NCBI RefSeq assembly: GCF_004342025.1
Contig: NZ_SLWN01000002.1
Coordinates: 248,001-312,000 of the forward strand
Source of the DNA: Kribbella steppae
GTDB taxonomy: Bacteria > Actinomycetota > Actinomycetes > Propionibacteriales > Kribbellaceae
DNA: 64,000 bases
Direction of reading: 5' to 3'
Shown here: positions 1-8,560 of the stretch, one piece after another
Position numbering within the stretch: the stretch's first letter is position 1
Layout: each line of letters starts with the position of its first letter
Position numbers and translations under genes: made by a program
Notes under the pieces: model-generated
Database searches by the model: none
The model's input: the letters and a program-made list of their open reading frames with translations, nothing else
Told to the model about the DNA's origin: nothing

Positions 1-587
1 GACCGCTGACGCAACTACTGGAGACAGCCGACGAAGCTCTCGCGGTCGCAAGTGGTGGAGCCGTGGTGCAGGCGCACGCTGCCCGAGCGTGGGTGCTGGC
101 AGAGCTACGGCACCACGGACAGGCTCATCGAGCGCTGCAGGAGTTGATCGGGGTTGCGGATGAGTTGCCTTCGGCAAGTACGTCGTCCGGTCCGCTGAGC
201 GACTGGGCGCCGTACGAGGTGCATGGTGTGGAGGGACGGGTGTGCGCGAGTCTGGGGTACGGCGCCGCCGGGTGCGTGCTGCTGGCTCGGGCCATCGAGC
301 TGTGTCCAGAGGACTGGCTCGGTGAGCGGGCCAGGCTGCAGATGGGGCTGGCAGAGTGCCTGGTCGTCGACGGAGAAGTCGCGGCGGGTGTCGCGCTGGC
401 TCTGCGGGTTCTGGTCGAACTGCCGGACGAGTGGCACACCTATTACTTGTACGACGACGCCGCGCGGGTGCTGAACGCCGTACGCACCAGACAACCCGGA
501 ATGGCGGCGACACTGCAGGAGCTCCTTGGACGGAGGCCGTACCTGGACAGCCGGAGTGTGGGCACTGGGTCGAGCTCACTGCTGTGA
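1..587 (+). CDS. TPR-type regulatory protein, C-terminal part (5' end outside window)
   Basis: The frame is open from the first complete codon at position 3, with no credible start codon and ribosome site before it, so this is the last roughly 194 residues of a longer protein. The visible part is all helical, with repeating Ala/Leu patterns such as AHAARAWVLAELRHHGQAHRAL and RARLQMGLAECLVVDGEVAAG typical of tetratricopeptide repeats. In Actinobacteria such tails usually follow an N-terminal helix-turn-helix (XRE type), but that part is not visible here. It ends 10 bp before ilvE on the same strand, so cotranscription is possible. The specific function cannot be called. Confidence 0.55.
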   Translation, partial: PLTQLLETADEALAVASGGAVVQAHAARAWVLAELRHHGQAHRALQELIGVADELPSASTSSGPLSDWAPYEVHGVEGRVCASLGYGAAGCVLLARAIELCPEDWLGERARLQMGLAECLVVDGEVAAGVALALRVLVELPDEWHTYYLYDDAARVLNAVRTRQPGMAATLQELLGRRPYLDSRSVGTGSSSLL

Positions 588-597
588 GAGGGGTAAC

Positions 598-1734
598 GTG
601 CCGGGAGTGAGTAGTGAAACGGCAGTGACAGACGTGTGGGACTTTGCGGTTGAGCTGCGCAGCGATCCGGCAACTGCGGAGGCGCGGACGGCTGTACTGG
701 CCGAGCCTGCGTTCGGACAGGCGTTCACTGACCACATGGTCGTGGCCAACTGGACGGCAGACGATGGCTGGCACGACCAGAAGGTGACTGGGTACGCACC
801 AATCAAGGTGAGCCCGGCCGCCGCCGTACTGCACTACTCGCAGGAGATCTTCGAAGGACTCAAGGCCTACCGGCACGCGGACGGGTCGGTGTGGGCGTTC
901 CGGCCTGATCGCAACGCCGCACGGTTCACCGCGAGCGCTGCGCGGCTTGCCCTGCCGCAGGTGCCTGAGGACGCGTTCATCTCGGCGCTGCGGGCGCTGG
1001 TGACAGTCGACGAGCCATGGGTGCCGTCTGCTGACAGTGGCGAGACCAGCCTCTACATCCGGCCATACATGATCGCCACCGAGGCGGCACTCAGCGTGCG
1101 GCCGGCCCGTGAGGTGCTCTTCGGCGTCATCGCTTCTCCTGCCGGTCCGTACTTCGACACCGGCCCCAAGCCCGTGTCGATCTGGCTGACGACCTCGACC
1201 ATCCGCGCGACCCCCGGTGGGACCGGTGCAGCCAAGTGTGGCGGGAACTACGCGGCTAGCCTCGCCGGTCTGGCCGAAGCGGTCGCCAACAACTGCGAGC
1301 AGGTCGCCTTCGTCGATGCGGTCGAGCACAAGTGGCTCGAGGAGATCGGCAGCATGAATATGTTCTTCGTGTACGCCGACGGGCGCATCGTCACCCCGGA
1401 GCTGTCCGGCTCGATCCTCGAGGGCGTCACCCGGGCCTCCGTGATCGAGCTCGCCGCCGACCTCGGCCACAAGGTCGAGGAGCGCCAGATCTCCGCCGAC
1501 GAGTGGAAGGACGGCGTCCGCAGCGGCGAGATCACCGAGGTCTTCGCCTCCGGCACCGCCGCCGTGATCACCCCGATCGGCCGGCTGGCCTGGCCCGACG
1601 GCGACCTGACCATCGGCGACCACTCCGTCGACTACGGCGTCGGCCCAGTCACCAAGTCCATCCGCTCCAGCCTCCTGGACCTGCAGTACGGCCACATCCC
1701 CGACCATCGAGGCTGGCTGACCCGGCTGGCGTAG
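598..1734 (+). CDS. ilvE: branched-chain amino acid aminotransferase
   Basis: This is a fold-type IV PLP enzyme that catalyses the last step of Val, Leu and Ile synthesis, or the first step of their breakdown, in the cytosol. The GTG start at 598 follows a GAGAGGGG ribosome site and gives 378 residues, close to the usual actinobacterial length of about 370. The frame is open further upstream, but that extension would overlap the preceding gene and lacks a site. Seen motifs are the substrate loop YSQEIFEGLKAYR, the PLP-lysine segment TGAAKCGGNYAAS with Lys at about residue 213, and EIGSMNMFFVY with GSILEGVTR near the cofactor phosphate. It lies 10 bp after the TPR gene and 39 bp before the LigD-type polymerase gene. 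Confidence 0.95.
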   Translation: MPGVSSETAVTDVWDFAVELRSDPATAEARTAVLAEPAFGQAFTDHMVVANWTADDGWHDQKVTGYAPIKVSPAAAVLHYSQEIFEGLKAYRHADGSVWAFRPDRNAARFTASAARLALPQVPEDAFISALRALVTVDEPWVPSADSGETSLYIRPYMIATEAALSVRPAREVLFGVIASPAGPYFDTGPKPVSIWLTTSTIRATPGGTGAAKCGGNYAASLAGLAEAVANNCEQVAFVDAVEHKWLEEIGSMNMFFVYADGRIVTPELSGSILEGVTRASVIELAADLGHKVEERQISADEWKDGVRSGEITEVFASGTAAVITPIGRLAWPDGDLTIGDHSVDYGVGPVTKSIRSSLLDLQYGHIPDHRGWLTRLA

Positions 1735-1773
1735 TTACTGCCGGTTGTCCCTGCCGGCGGTTAGGTTGAGGTC

Positions 1774-2754
1774 ATGGCTGAGTCCAAGGCGGGGAAGGCT
1801 AAGACTCCGGCGATCGAGCTGGAGGTGGGTGAGCGCACGGTGCGGATCTCCAATCCGGACCGGGTGTACTTCCCCGCGCGCGGCGAGACCAAGCTGGATC
1901 TGGTCAAGTACTACCTGTCCGTCGGCGACGGAATCGTGCGGGCGCTGAGGGAGCGGCCGTGCATGCTGCATCGGTTCCCGGAGGGTGTTTCCGGGGAGAA
2001 GGTGCACCAGAAGCGGTTGCCGCACGGGGCGCCGCCCTGGATGGAGACCGTGCGGGTGAAGTTCCCGCGGTACAACCGGACAGCGGACGAGCTGTGCGTC
2101 ACCGAGGTCGCACACGTGGTCTGGGCGGTGCAGATGTCGACCGTCGAGTTCCACCCCTGGAACTCCCGTCGCGCCGACACCGAGAAGCCTGACGAGTGGC
2201 GGATCGACCTGGACCCGATGCCGGAGTGCCCGTTCGATCGGGTCCGCCGGGTCGCGCACGTCGTCCACGAGGTGCTGGACGATCTCGGAGTGGTCGGCTT
2301 CCCGAAGACGTCCGGCGGGTCGGGGATCCACGTCTATGTGCGGGTCAAGCCGGAGCACGGGTTCTCCGACGTACGACGGGCTGCGTTGGCGTTCGCGCGG
2401 GAGGTCGAGCGGCGCGCACCGGAGGACGTGACGACGACGTGGTGGCGCAAGGATCGCGACCCGAAGAAGTTGTTCGTCGACTACAACCAGAACGCCCGGG
2501 ATCACACGATCGCTAGTGCGTACTCGGTCCGCGGGAATCCGGAAGGAACGGTCTCGACGCCGATCCGGTGGGACGAGATCGACGACGTGGATCCGAAGGC
2601 GTTCACGATCCAGACGGTGCCGGCTCGCTTCGCCGAGCTCGGCGACCTGCACGAGACGATCGACGACAACGTCTACACCCTCGACACCCTGCTGGAGTGG
2701 GCCGAGCGGGACGAACGCGAAGGCGCCGAGGAACCACCTCCGCCGGAGGAATAG
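1774..2754 (+). CDS. LigD-type DNA polymerase/primase domain protein (stand-alone)
   Basis: A 326-residue archaeo-eukaryotic-primase-like polymerase of the LigD family. Such domains insert NTPs or dNTPs at broken DNA ends during Ku/LigD end joining. The catalytic pattern is visible: DLDP with Asp145 and Asp147, SGGSGIHVYV with His186, and KLFVDYNQN carrying the third carboxylate. The N-terminal ISNPDRVYFP and LHRFPEGVSG are also family hallmarks. Only the polymerase part is present. There is no ligase or 3'-phosphoesterase domain in this protein and no Ku gene in the window, so it is either a stand-alone PolD or works with partners elsewhere. The last residues are acidic and Pro-rich (EGAEEPPPPEE), probably a disordered tail. 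Confidence 0.9.
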   Translation: MAESKAGKAKTPAIELEVGERTVRISNPDRVYFPARGETKLDLVKYYLSVGDGIVRALRERPCMLHRFPEGVSGEKVHQKRLPHGAPPWMETVRVKFPRYNRTADELCVTEVAHVVWAVQMSTVEFHPWNSRRADTEKPDEWRIDLDPMPECPFDRVRRVAHVVHEVLDDLGVVGFPKTSGGSGIHVYVRVKPEHGFSDVRRAALAFAREVERRAPEDVTTTWWRKDRDPKKLFVDYNQNARDHTIASAYSVRGNPEGTVSTPIRWDEIDDVDPKAFTIQTVPARFAELGDLHETIDDNVYTLDTLLEWAERDEREGAEEPPPPEE

Positions 2755-2817
2755 GCGGACGCCCAGGCCATCACGATCGCGGCACGCGAGGCGCCTACCC
2801 GCGCACGAGCAACAGTC

Positions 2818-3453
2818 TCACGCAGTTGTGATGGTGTGGCCGTCCGCACTCTCGCCGGCCAGCCCGTGGTGGAGGAGGTTGGTGAGGGTGTCGATCGCGG
2901 TTTCGTCGGAGATGGTGCGGCCGTCGGACGGGTTGACCACCAGCCAGGTGTAGGCGAAGCCCTCCATCAGGGCGTTCATGGCCGAGATGGTCACCAGTGG
3001 GTCGGCCGGCGGGTTCGGCAGGTGGGTGAAGTGCTCGATCATGTGGGTGTCGTCGTCGGCCATGATCCGCTGCAGCCGGCGGCCTAGCTCCGGGTCGACC
3101 ATCGACGCCTGTTTCACCGCGACCATCTCCGGCAGGTGCTCGCGGTAGAACCGCCAGAACGCCGCGACATGCCAGCGGATCGACGAGATCTTGCTGAAGT
3201 CGGGGTCGTGACCGGCGTCGTCGAAGACTGCCTCGTCCGCCGCCGCGAGCATGTCGGTGAGGAGCGCCTCGAGCAGCTCCTCCTTGCTCGCGAAGTGGTT
3301 GTAGAACGATCCCGTCGCCCGGCTCGCGGCCGCGGTGATGTCGGTGATCTTCGTGTTCAGGTATCCGCGCTCGGCGAACACCTCCCGGGCCGCCTGCTTC
3401 AGCGCCGCCTCGGTCCCGGCCGCCCGTTCCCGGCGGCTCACCGTGTCCGTCAC
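2818..3453 (-). CDS. TetR/AcrR-family transcriptional regulator
   Basis: A repressor-type regulator of 211 residues. The N-terminal helix-turn-helix is AREVFAERGYLNTKITDI followed by ATGSFYNHFASKEELL, the classic TetR pattern. The helical C-terminal half would be the ligand pocket. I chose the GTG at 3453 because AAGGAGG lies 5 nt before it. A longer in-frame reading to 3729 runs through the divergent promoter and into the next gene. It is transcribed away from the FAD monooxygenase gene, and an excellent palindrome centred at 3507 lies between them, so the likely role is ligand-relieved repression of both genes. The inducer is unknown, probably an aromatic compound. Confidence 0.9.
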   Translation of the reverse strand: MTDTVSRRERAAGTEAALKQAAREVFAERGYLNTKITDITAAASRATGSFYNHFASKEELLEALLTDMLAAADEAVFDDAGHDPDFSKISSIRWHVAAFWRFYREHLPEMVAVKQASMVDPELGRRLQRIMADDDTHMIEHFTHLPNPPADPLVTISAMNALMEGFAYTWLVVNPSDGRTISDETAIDTLTNLLHHGLAGESADGHTITTA

Positions 3454-3491
3454 CAGAACCTCCTTGACACCGAACCCTAGCCACCTCCATA

Positions 3492-3522
3492 GTGAATTCA
3501 GATTCAGTGAATCATAATTCAC
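3492..3522. promoter_or_regulatory. palindromic operator of the TetR/monooxygenase divergon
   Basis: The inner half-sites GATTCA (3501-3506) and TGAATC (3508-3513) flank a central G. The outer arms GTGAATT (3492-3498) and AATTCAC (3516-3522) share the same centre at 3507. The whole 31-bp element is symmetric except for one 2-nt pair. It is AT-rich in an otherwise GC-rich region and sits 39 bp before the regulator start and 16 bp before the monooxygenase start. This fits a TetR operator overlapping both promoters. Confidence 0.75.
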
Positions 3523-3537
3523 CCAAAGGAGACAAGG

Positions 3538-4914
3538 ATGACTGTCCTCATCGCAGGTGCGGGTCCGACCGGCCTGACCCTGGCGATCGACCTCGCCCGG
3601 CGCGGGATCGCCGTACGGCTGATCGACAAGGCGACCGAGTACTTCAACGGTTCGCGCGGCGACGGGCTGCAGCCGCGGACACTGGAGGTCTTCGACGACC
3701 TCGGCATCATCGACGAGGTACTCCGCCAAGGCCGCTCACTACCGCTGATGCGCATCTACCTCGACGGCAAAGTGGCCGACGAGCGCCGGATGGCTCCGAT
3801 CCTCGAGCCGACCCCGGACATCCCGTACCCGAACGCGTGGATGCTTGGGCAGTCACGCACCGAGCAGATCCTGCGCGACAAGTTGGCGGAGTACGGCGTA
3901 CGCGTCGAACTGGACACCGCCATCGTCGGCTTCTCCCAGCACGCCGGCACGGTGACGGCCGACCTGTCCACCGGAGAGACGGTCGAAGCGCAGTACCTGG
4001 TCGGCGCGGACGGCGGCCGGAGCTTCGTCCGCAAGCACCTCGGGATCGCGTTCGAGGGTACGACGGACGAGTCGATCCGGATGCTGCTCGGCGATGTCGC
4101 GGCGGACGGACTCGACCACGAGTACGGCTACTGGTTCGCGACGCGGGACAACCCGATGGCGGGCATCGCGCTGACACCGCTGTCCGGCGGGGATCAGTTC
4201 CAGTTCGGCGCGCCGCTGGACGACGATCAGGTCGACCCCTCGCTCGAGACTCTGCAGCAACGCGTCGACCACTACGCCGGCCCTGGCGTGGCCAAGCTTC
4301 GTGATCTGACCTGGTCGACCGTTTGGCGGCCGAACGTCCGGTTGGCCGCGCGGTTCCGGGTCGGGCGCGTGTTCATCGCGGGCGACGCCGCGCACGTCCA
4401 CCCGCCGACCGGTGGGCAGGGACTCAACACGGGCGTCCAGGATGCGTACAACCTGGGCTGGAAGCTGGCCGACGGGCGTGAGGAGGTGCTGGCGACGTAC
4501 GAGATCGAGCGTCGTACAAACGCGATGCGAGTCCTGGGGATCAGCGAGAAGCTGATGCAGAAGCACGTCGAGGGCGACGAGAGCGCGATGGAACGCGGCG
4601 AGAACACCCGCCAACTCGACGTCTCCTACCGCTCCCCGTCCGACAGCAGCGCCATGACCTCAGGCGATCGTGCCCCGGACGCTCCACTGGTCGATGCCGC
4701 CGGCAACAAGCTTCGCCTCTTCGACCTGTTCCGCGGTCCGCACTTCACACGGCTGCGCTTCACACCGACCACGCCGTCGACAGGTGAGCACACAGTTGAC
4801 GTCGTACGACGGGATGCTGCGGACGGCACGTATGCGTCACCGGAGGCCTACGCCCACTACCACGCCCAGGACGGCGACGAGATCCTGATCCGCCCGGACG
4901 GCTATCTCGCCTAG
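3538..4914 (+). CDS. FAD-dependent aromatic monooxygenase (PheA/TfdB-like family)
   Basis: A 458-residue group A flavoprotein hydroxylase that would use NAD(P)H and O2 to hydroxylate an aromatic substrate. The FAD-binding motif VLIAGAGPTGLTLAIDLARR is at residues 3-22, the middle DG motif is in YLVGADGGRSFVR, and the second FAD motif is GDAAHVHPPTGGQGLNTG followed by DAYNLGWKL. After the catalytic core comes a short C-terminal region that resembles the shortened thioredoxin-like tail of the family. The ATG at 3538 has AAAGGAG 6-12 nt upstream. It is divergent from a TetR gene across a strong operator, so expression is probably substrate-induced. The 3' end overlaps the next, opposite gene by 4 bp. 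The substrate is not evident. Confidence 0.9.
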   Translation: MTVLIAGAGPTGLTLAIDLARRGIAVRLIDKATEYFNGSRGDGLQPRTLEVFDDLGIIDEVLRQGRSLPLMRIYLDGKVADERRMAPILEPTPDIPYPNAWMLGQSRTEQILRDKLAEYGVRVELDTAIVGFSQHAGTVTADLSTGETVEAQYLVGADGGRSFVRKHLGIAFEGTTDESIRMLLGDVAADGLDHEYGYWFATRDNPMAGIALTPLSGGDQFQFGAPLDDDQVDPSLETLQQRVDHYAGPGVAKLRDLTWSTVWRPNVRLAARFRVGRVFIAGDAAHVHPPTGGQGLNTGVQDAYNLGWKLADGREEVLATYEIERRTNAMRVLGISEKLMQKHVEGDESAMERGENTRQLDVSYRSPSDSSAMTSGDRAPDAPLVDAAGNKLRLFDLFRGPHFTRLRFTPTTPSTGEHTVDVVRRDAADGTYASPEAYAHYHAQDGDEILIRPDGYLA

Positions 4915-5978
4915 GCGATCTGTTCCTGGATCTTGAACTCGAGCCCGTCGGCGGCGGCAAGGTAGACATCTTGATCGACGAGGTTGCCGTCGAGGCGCAT
5001 CAGGCCTCGGGGGCTGTCATAGAAGTGGCCGGTGGGGAGGGCGGCTGACATGGCGATGGATCCGCTCACCTCGCCCAGGCGGGCGAGGAAGCGGATCGCT
5101 TCGTAGCAGGACTCGCCGACAGCGTTCAGCGCTGGGGCGTAGCGGCCGAAACGGGTGTAGTACTGCTGGGCGAACTCGCCGCTTTCCACGGTCTCCAGGC
5201 CGTCGAAGTACGCCGCCGCCGCATAGACGCCCTCGTTGGCTCCCGGGCCGGCGCCGAGGAGCGTGTTCTCCTCGATCGCGGGGCTGAGGCGGAGGAGCTT
5301 CTCACTAAGACCTTGGCGGGCGAACTGGCGGTTGAAATGTACGGCGTCCTGGCCCATCAGGAGCATGATCACGCCGTCGGCGTTCGCCTCGGCCACATCA
5401 CCGAGGACCGTCTGGAAGTCCGAGGTGCCGAGCGGGACGTAGGCCGACTGGACGATCTCGGAACCCGTTCCCTGTAAGGATTCCTGGGCTACTGAGCCGG
5501 TCACTCGCGGGTACACATAGTCGTTGCCGACGACAACCCAGCGGCGGGCGCCGCGGTGCTCACGGATCCAATGAGTTGCCGGGAGCAACTGGTTGACCGG
5601 GCGCTCGCCGAGCATGAAGACGCCCGGGGTGTCGTCGCTGCCCTCGTGCATCGCGGCGAAGGCGTAGATGACGCGACCGCCGATGCGGCGGGTCAGGGCG
5701 ACGCGTACGGCGGAGATGTGCCAGCCGGCGACCGCATCGACCCGGCCGGTGTCGACCAGACGGCCGACGTCTTCGGCGACGACGTCGGGTGCGCGACCGG
5801 CGTCGACCTGGACGAGTTCGACCTGGCGGCCGGCGATGCCGTTCCGTGCGTTGAGCTGCTCGACGGCGAGCTGACCGCAGGCCAAGCAGGACGGCCCGTA
5901 GATCCCGGTCGGCCCCTGCAGCGGCACCACGAACGCGATCGACACCACGTCGGAACGCCGCACAAGCACCTCCCTCAT
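4911..5978 (-). CDS. type 1 periplasmic-binding-fold protein without signal peptide (AmiC/UrtA-like)
   Basis: About 355 residues of the Leu/Ile/Val-binding superfamily fold: SIAFVVPLQGPTGIYGPS, then a central strand pattern ending in VVVGNDYVYPRVTG, then DGVIMLLMGQDAVHFNRQ. The nearest recognisable relatives are AmiC, the cytosolic amide sensor of Pseudomonas, and the urea receptor UrtA. There is no signal peptide or lipobox at the N-terminus (MREVLVRRSDVVSIAF) and no ABC permease or ATPase nearby, so a cytosolic ligand sensor is more likely than an uptake receptor. The ATG at 5978 has GGAG about 8-11 nt upstream; a GTG at 5993 is an alternative start. It is divergent from a MarR gene and sits next to the permease-urease operon, which suggests sensing of an amide, urea or purine-related ligand (inference). 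Confidence 0.7.
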   Translation of the reverse strand: MREVLVRRSDVVSIAFVVPLQGPTGIYGPSCLACGQLAVEQLNARNGIAGRQVELVQVDAGRAPDVVAEDVGRLVDTGRVDAVAGWHISAVRVALTRRIGGRVIYAFAAMHEGSDDTPGVFMLGERPVNQLLPATHWIREHRGARRWVVVGNDYVYPRVTGSVAQESLQGTGSEIVQSAYVPLGTSDFQTVLGDVAEANADGVIMLLMGQDAVHFNRQFARQGLSEKLLRLSPAIEENTLLGAGPGANEGVYAAAAYFDGLETVESGEFAQQYYTRFGRYAPALNAVGESCYEAIRFLARLGEVSGSIAMSAALPTGHFYDSPRGLMRLDGNLVDQDVYLAAADGLEFKIQEQIA

Positions 5979-6100
5979 GTCAGCCAGCTCCACTGATAGT
6001 CAGTACGCCGTACCGGAGTCTGCCCAGTGTGGCGCAGGTGGAGGCGGATCTCCGAGCACTGGGCTATATTCCCAGCACCTACAACCGGGGAGGAGTGCGG

Positions 6101-6496
6101 ATGCCGTCCAGCCTGCTCCTGCTGCTCAAGCAGGCCGAGCGCCGGATCGAGCTCGGTCTGCAGCCGTTGCTCGACGAGTTCGGGCTGTCCATCGAGCAGT
6201 GGCGGGTGATATCGGTGCTGCACGAGGAGCCCGGTCAACCGATGTCGATCCTGGCCGAGGCCGCCGTCCTGCCGGCCGCCAGCCTGACCCGGCACGTAGA
6301 CAAGCTGGTCGAGCGCGGCCTGGTCCTGCGCCGGATCCACCCGGACGACAAGCGCCGCATCGTCACTGCCCTGTCCTCCGTCGGCGGTACCGTCGCCGAT
6401 CGCATCGCCGCCGCTCAGCGCGACCTCGAGGCGGATCTCGCGGATTACTTCCAGATGGAAATACACGAACGTAGTCGATCGGCAACACCGCGGTAA
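6101..6496 (+). CDS. MarR-family transcriptional regulator
   Basis: A 131-residue winged-helix regulator. The recognition region is MSILAEAAVLPAASLTRHVD, followed by a wing KLVERGLVLRRIHPDDKRR with the family's conserved Asp-Arg pair. The N-terminal and C-terminal helices (LLLLLKQAERRIELGL, ADRIAAAQRDLEADLADYF) would form the dimer interface. The ATG at 6101 follows GGGGAGGAG; frames extending to 6029 lack a site. A TATATT hexamer at 6065-6070 is a possible -10 box. It lies 102 bp before the NCS1 permease-urease operon and divergent from the binding-fold protein, so it is the natural candidate regulator of the urease operon (inference). Confidence 0.88.
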   Translation: MPSSLLLLLKQAERRIELGLQPLLDEFGLSIEQWRVISVLHEEPGQPMSILAEAAVLPAASLTRHVDKLVERGLVLRRIHPDDKRRIVTALSSVGGTVADRIAAAQRDLEADLADYFQMEIHERSRSATPR

Positions 6497-6598
6497 CAAC
6501 CCGTTCCTAGGTTCCTTCCATTCGGGTGCATCCCGGCCGGCAGCGTCGCCGGTTCGCCGGAGCACCGCTCGCCCGAAGGTGCCGCAGGAGTTCCGCCA
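6497..6598 (+). promoter_or_regulatory. possible structured leader of the permease-urease operon
   Basis: This 102-bp gap contains two potential hairpins: CCGGC (6537-6541) with GCCGG (6548-6552), and GCACC (6562-6566) with GGTGC (6578-6582). CAGGAG then lies about 8 nt before the ATG at 6599. The 5' part holds CCTAGGTTCC. I considered a guanidine-I riboswitch because of the gene context, but its core motifs are not there. It may be an attenuator, a MarR site or simple GC-rich folding. Confidence 0.25.
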
Positions 6599-8251
6599 AT
6601 GACTGTTGAACCCTCGCTCGACCACCGCGCCACCCCCGAACCACCCACTCCAACCGCCGCGACACGCGAGACCCTGGAGGACTACACCCTCCGGTTCGCG
6701 CCACGGAGCTACCGCAAGTGGTCGACCGGCGTCGTCGCCGTCTCGGCCCTCGGCGGGATCGCCTATCTGGCCGACTTCGCGATCGGTGCGAACATCGGCA
6801 TCTCGTACGGAACCACGAACGCGCTGTGGGGAATCGCGATCTTCGCGGTGGTGATCTTCGCGACCGGCCTGCCGCTCGCGTACTACGCCGCGCGCTACAA
6901 CATCGACCTCGACCTGATCACCCGCGGCAGCGGTTTCGGGTACTACGGCTCGGTCGTGACGAACGTGATCTTCGCATCGTTCACGTTCATCTTCTTCGCC
7001 CTCGAAGGCTCGATCATGGCGCAGGGTCTCGAGCTCGGGCTGCATATCCCGTTGTGGCTCGGCTATGCCGTGTCCACGCTGGTCATCTTTCCGCTGGTGA
7101 TCTACGGGATGAAAGTGCTGTCGACACTGCAGGTGTGGACGACGCCGCTGTGGCTGATCCTGATGGTGCTGCCGTTCGTGTATCTCGTCGTGTCGCATCC
7201 GGATTCGGTGTCGACGTTCTTCGACTATCGCGGTCAGAACAACGAGGGCACGAATGTGGGTTCGATGTTGCTCGCGGCCGGCGTGTGTCTTTCGCTGATC
7301 GCGCAGATCGCCGAGCAGATCGACTATCTGCGGTTCATGCCGCCGAAGACGCCGGAGAACTCCCGCCGCTGGTGGACCGCGATGCTGCTGGCCGGGCCGG
7401 GCTGGGTGATCTTCGGTGCGATCAAGCAGGTGATCGGCCTGTTCCTCGCCGTCTACCTGATCGCCAACGTCGCCGACGGAGCGTCCGTCGCCAACGAACC
7501 CGTGCATCAGTTCCTCGAGATCTACGAAGGCTTCATGCCCGGCTGGCTCGCGATGGCGCTCGCCGTCGTACTGGTCGTGATCAGTCAGGTGAAGATCAAC
7601 GTGACGAACGCCTACTCCGGTTCGCTCGCGTGGACGAACTCCTACACGCGGCTGACCCGGCACTACCCCGGCCGGCTGGTGTTCCTGGCGTTCAACCTGG
7701 TGATCGCGCTGGTGCTGATGGAGGCGAACATGTTCGACTTCCTCAACACCATCCTCGGTTTCTACGCGAACTGCGGGATGGCGTGGATCGTGGTCGTTGC
7801 CTCCGACATCGTCTTCAACAAGTACCTGCTGAAGCTGTCGCCGAAGGAGCCCGAGTTCCGCCGCGGCATGCTGTACGCCGTCAACCCGGTCGGCTTCGTG
7901 TCGATGGCCGCGGCCGCGGGGGTCTCGATCCTGGTGTTCTTCGGCGGACTCGGCGACACGATCAGGCCGTACTCACCACTCGTCGCGATCGGGCTCGCGG
8001 TCGTCCTGCCGCCGGTCCTGGCCGTTGCTACTCGCGGTAAGTACTACCTCCGCCGTACCGACGACGGACTCGACCTGCCCATGTACGACGAGCACGGCAA
8101 CCCGTCGGGCGCTGTCCTGACCTGTCACGTGTGCCGGCAGGACTACGAGCGGCCGGACATGACCGCGTGCCAGACCCACGACGCGGCCGTCTGCTCGCTC
8201 TGCCTCAGCACCGACAAGGTGTCCGACCACGTCCTCCCGGCCACGCCGTGA
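6599..8251 (+). CDS. NCS1-family permease (purine/cytosine/urea-type) with Cys-rich C-terminal tail
   Basis: A 550-residue integral membrane transporter of the nucleobase:cation symporter-1 family, with about 12 membrane segments. Family-like features are the N-terminal [17 protein letters not shown], the first helix [18 protein letters not shown], and [19 protein letters not shown] near helix 8. The last 55 residues are unusual: after the final membrane segment comes CHVC, then C-x2-H, then CSLC, a spacing that suggests a cytosolic zinc-binding knuckle. The stop overlaps the ureA start (GTGA), so the permease and urease are translationally coupled. Import of a urea-yielding nitrogen source such as a purine, allantoin or urea itself is likely. 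The exact substrate cannot be read from the sequence. Confidence 0.85.
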   Translation: MTVEPSLDHRATPEPPTPTAATRETLEDYTLRFAPRSYRKWSTGVVAVSALGGIAYLADFAIGANIGISYGTTNALWGIAIFAVVIFATGLPLAYYAARYNIDLDLITRGSGFGYYGSVVTNVIFASFTFIFFALEGSIMAQGLELGLHIPLWLGYAVSTLVIFPLVIYGMKVLSTLQVWTTPLWLILMVLPFVYLVVSHPDSVSTFFDYRGQNNEGTNVGSMLLAAGVCLSLIAQIAEQIDYLRFMPPKTPENSRRWWTAMLLAGPGWVIFGAIKQVIGLFLAVYLIANVADGASVANEPVHQFLEIYEGFMPGWLAMALAVVLVVISQVKINVTNAYSGSLAWTNSYTRLTRHYPGRLVFLAFNLVIALVLMEANMFDFLNTILGFYANCGMAWIVVVASDIVFNKYLLKLSPKEPEFRRGMLYAVNPVGFVSMAAAAGVSILVFFGGLGDTIRPYSPLVAIGLAVVLPPVLAVATRGKYYLRRTDDGLDLPMYDEHGNPSGAVLTCHVCRQDYERPDMTACQTHDAAVCSLCLSTDKVSDHVLPATP

Positions 8252-8550
8252 ACTTCACGCCCGCCGAAACCGAGAAGCTGCTGCTCTCCGTGGCCGGCAT
8301 GGTCGCTCGCGACCGGCTGGCCCGGGGAGTCCGGCTCAACCACCCCGAAGCGGTCGCGCTGCTGAGTACCTGGGTGCTCGAGCGCGCCCGCGAAGGCGCC
8401 CGCGTCGCCGACCTGATGGAACGCGGCCGCACCGTCCTCACCCGCGACGACGTCATGCCCGGAGTCGCCGATCTCCTCACGGACGTCCAGATAGAAGCCA
8501 CCTTCCCCGACGGCCGCAAGCTCGTCACTATCCACAGCCCAATAATTTAA
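8248..8550 (+). CDS. ureA: urease gamma subunit
   Basis: A 100-residue structural subunit of urease, the cytosolic nickel enzyme that hydrolyses urea to ammonia and carbamate. It is full length for the family: [20 protein letters not shown] at the start, [16 protein letters not shown] in the middle and [18 protein letters not shown] at the end. The GTG at 8248 is chosen because it matches the conserved N-terminus and overlaps the permease stop by 4 bp. Codons upstream in this frame lie inside the permease gene. UreB follows after 10 bp. Confidence 0.97.
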   Translation: MNFTPAETEKLLLSVAGMVARDRLARGVRLNHPEAVALLSTWVLERAREGARVADLMERGRTVLTRDDVMPGVADLLTDVQIEATFPDGRKLVTIHSPII

Positions 8551-8560
8551 GGGGGAATCG

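Noticed and set aside
3454..3729. Long N-terminal extension of the TetR regulator
   Set aside because: It would cross the palindromic operator and the start of the divergent monooxygenase; a strong AAGGAGG-GTG start exists at 3453.
6497..6598. Guanidine-I (ykkC) riboswitch
   Set aside because: Only a CTAGGTTCC-like element and a hairpin fit; the conserved core and 3' AAAAGCCCGGGAGA-type segment are missing.
5975..7663. A 562-codon minus-strand frame opposite MarR and the NCS1 permease
   Set aside because: It covers two opposite genes and the control region and reads as low-complexity Arg/His/Asp-rich sequence.
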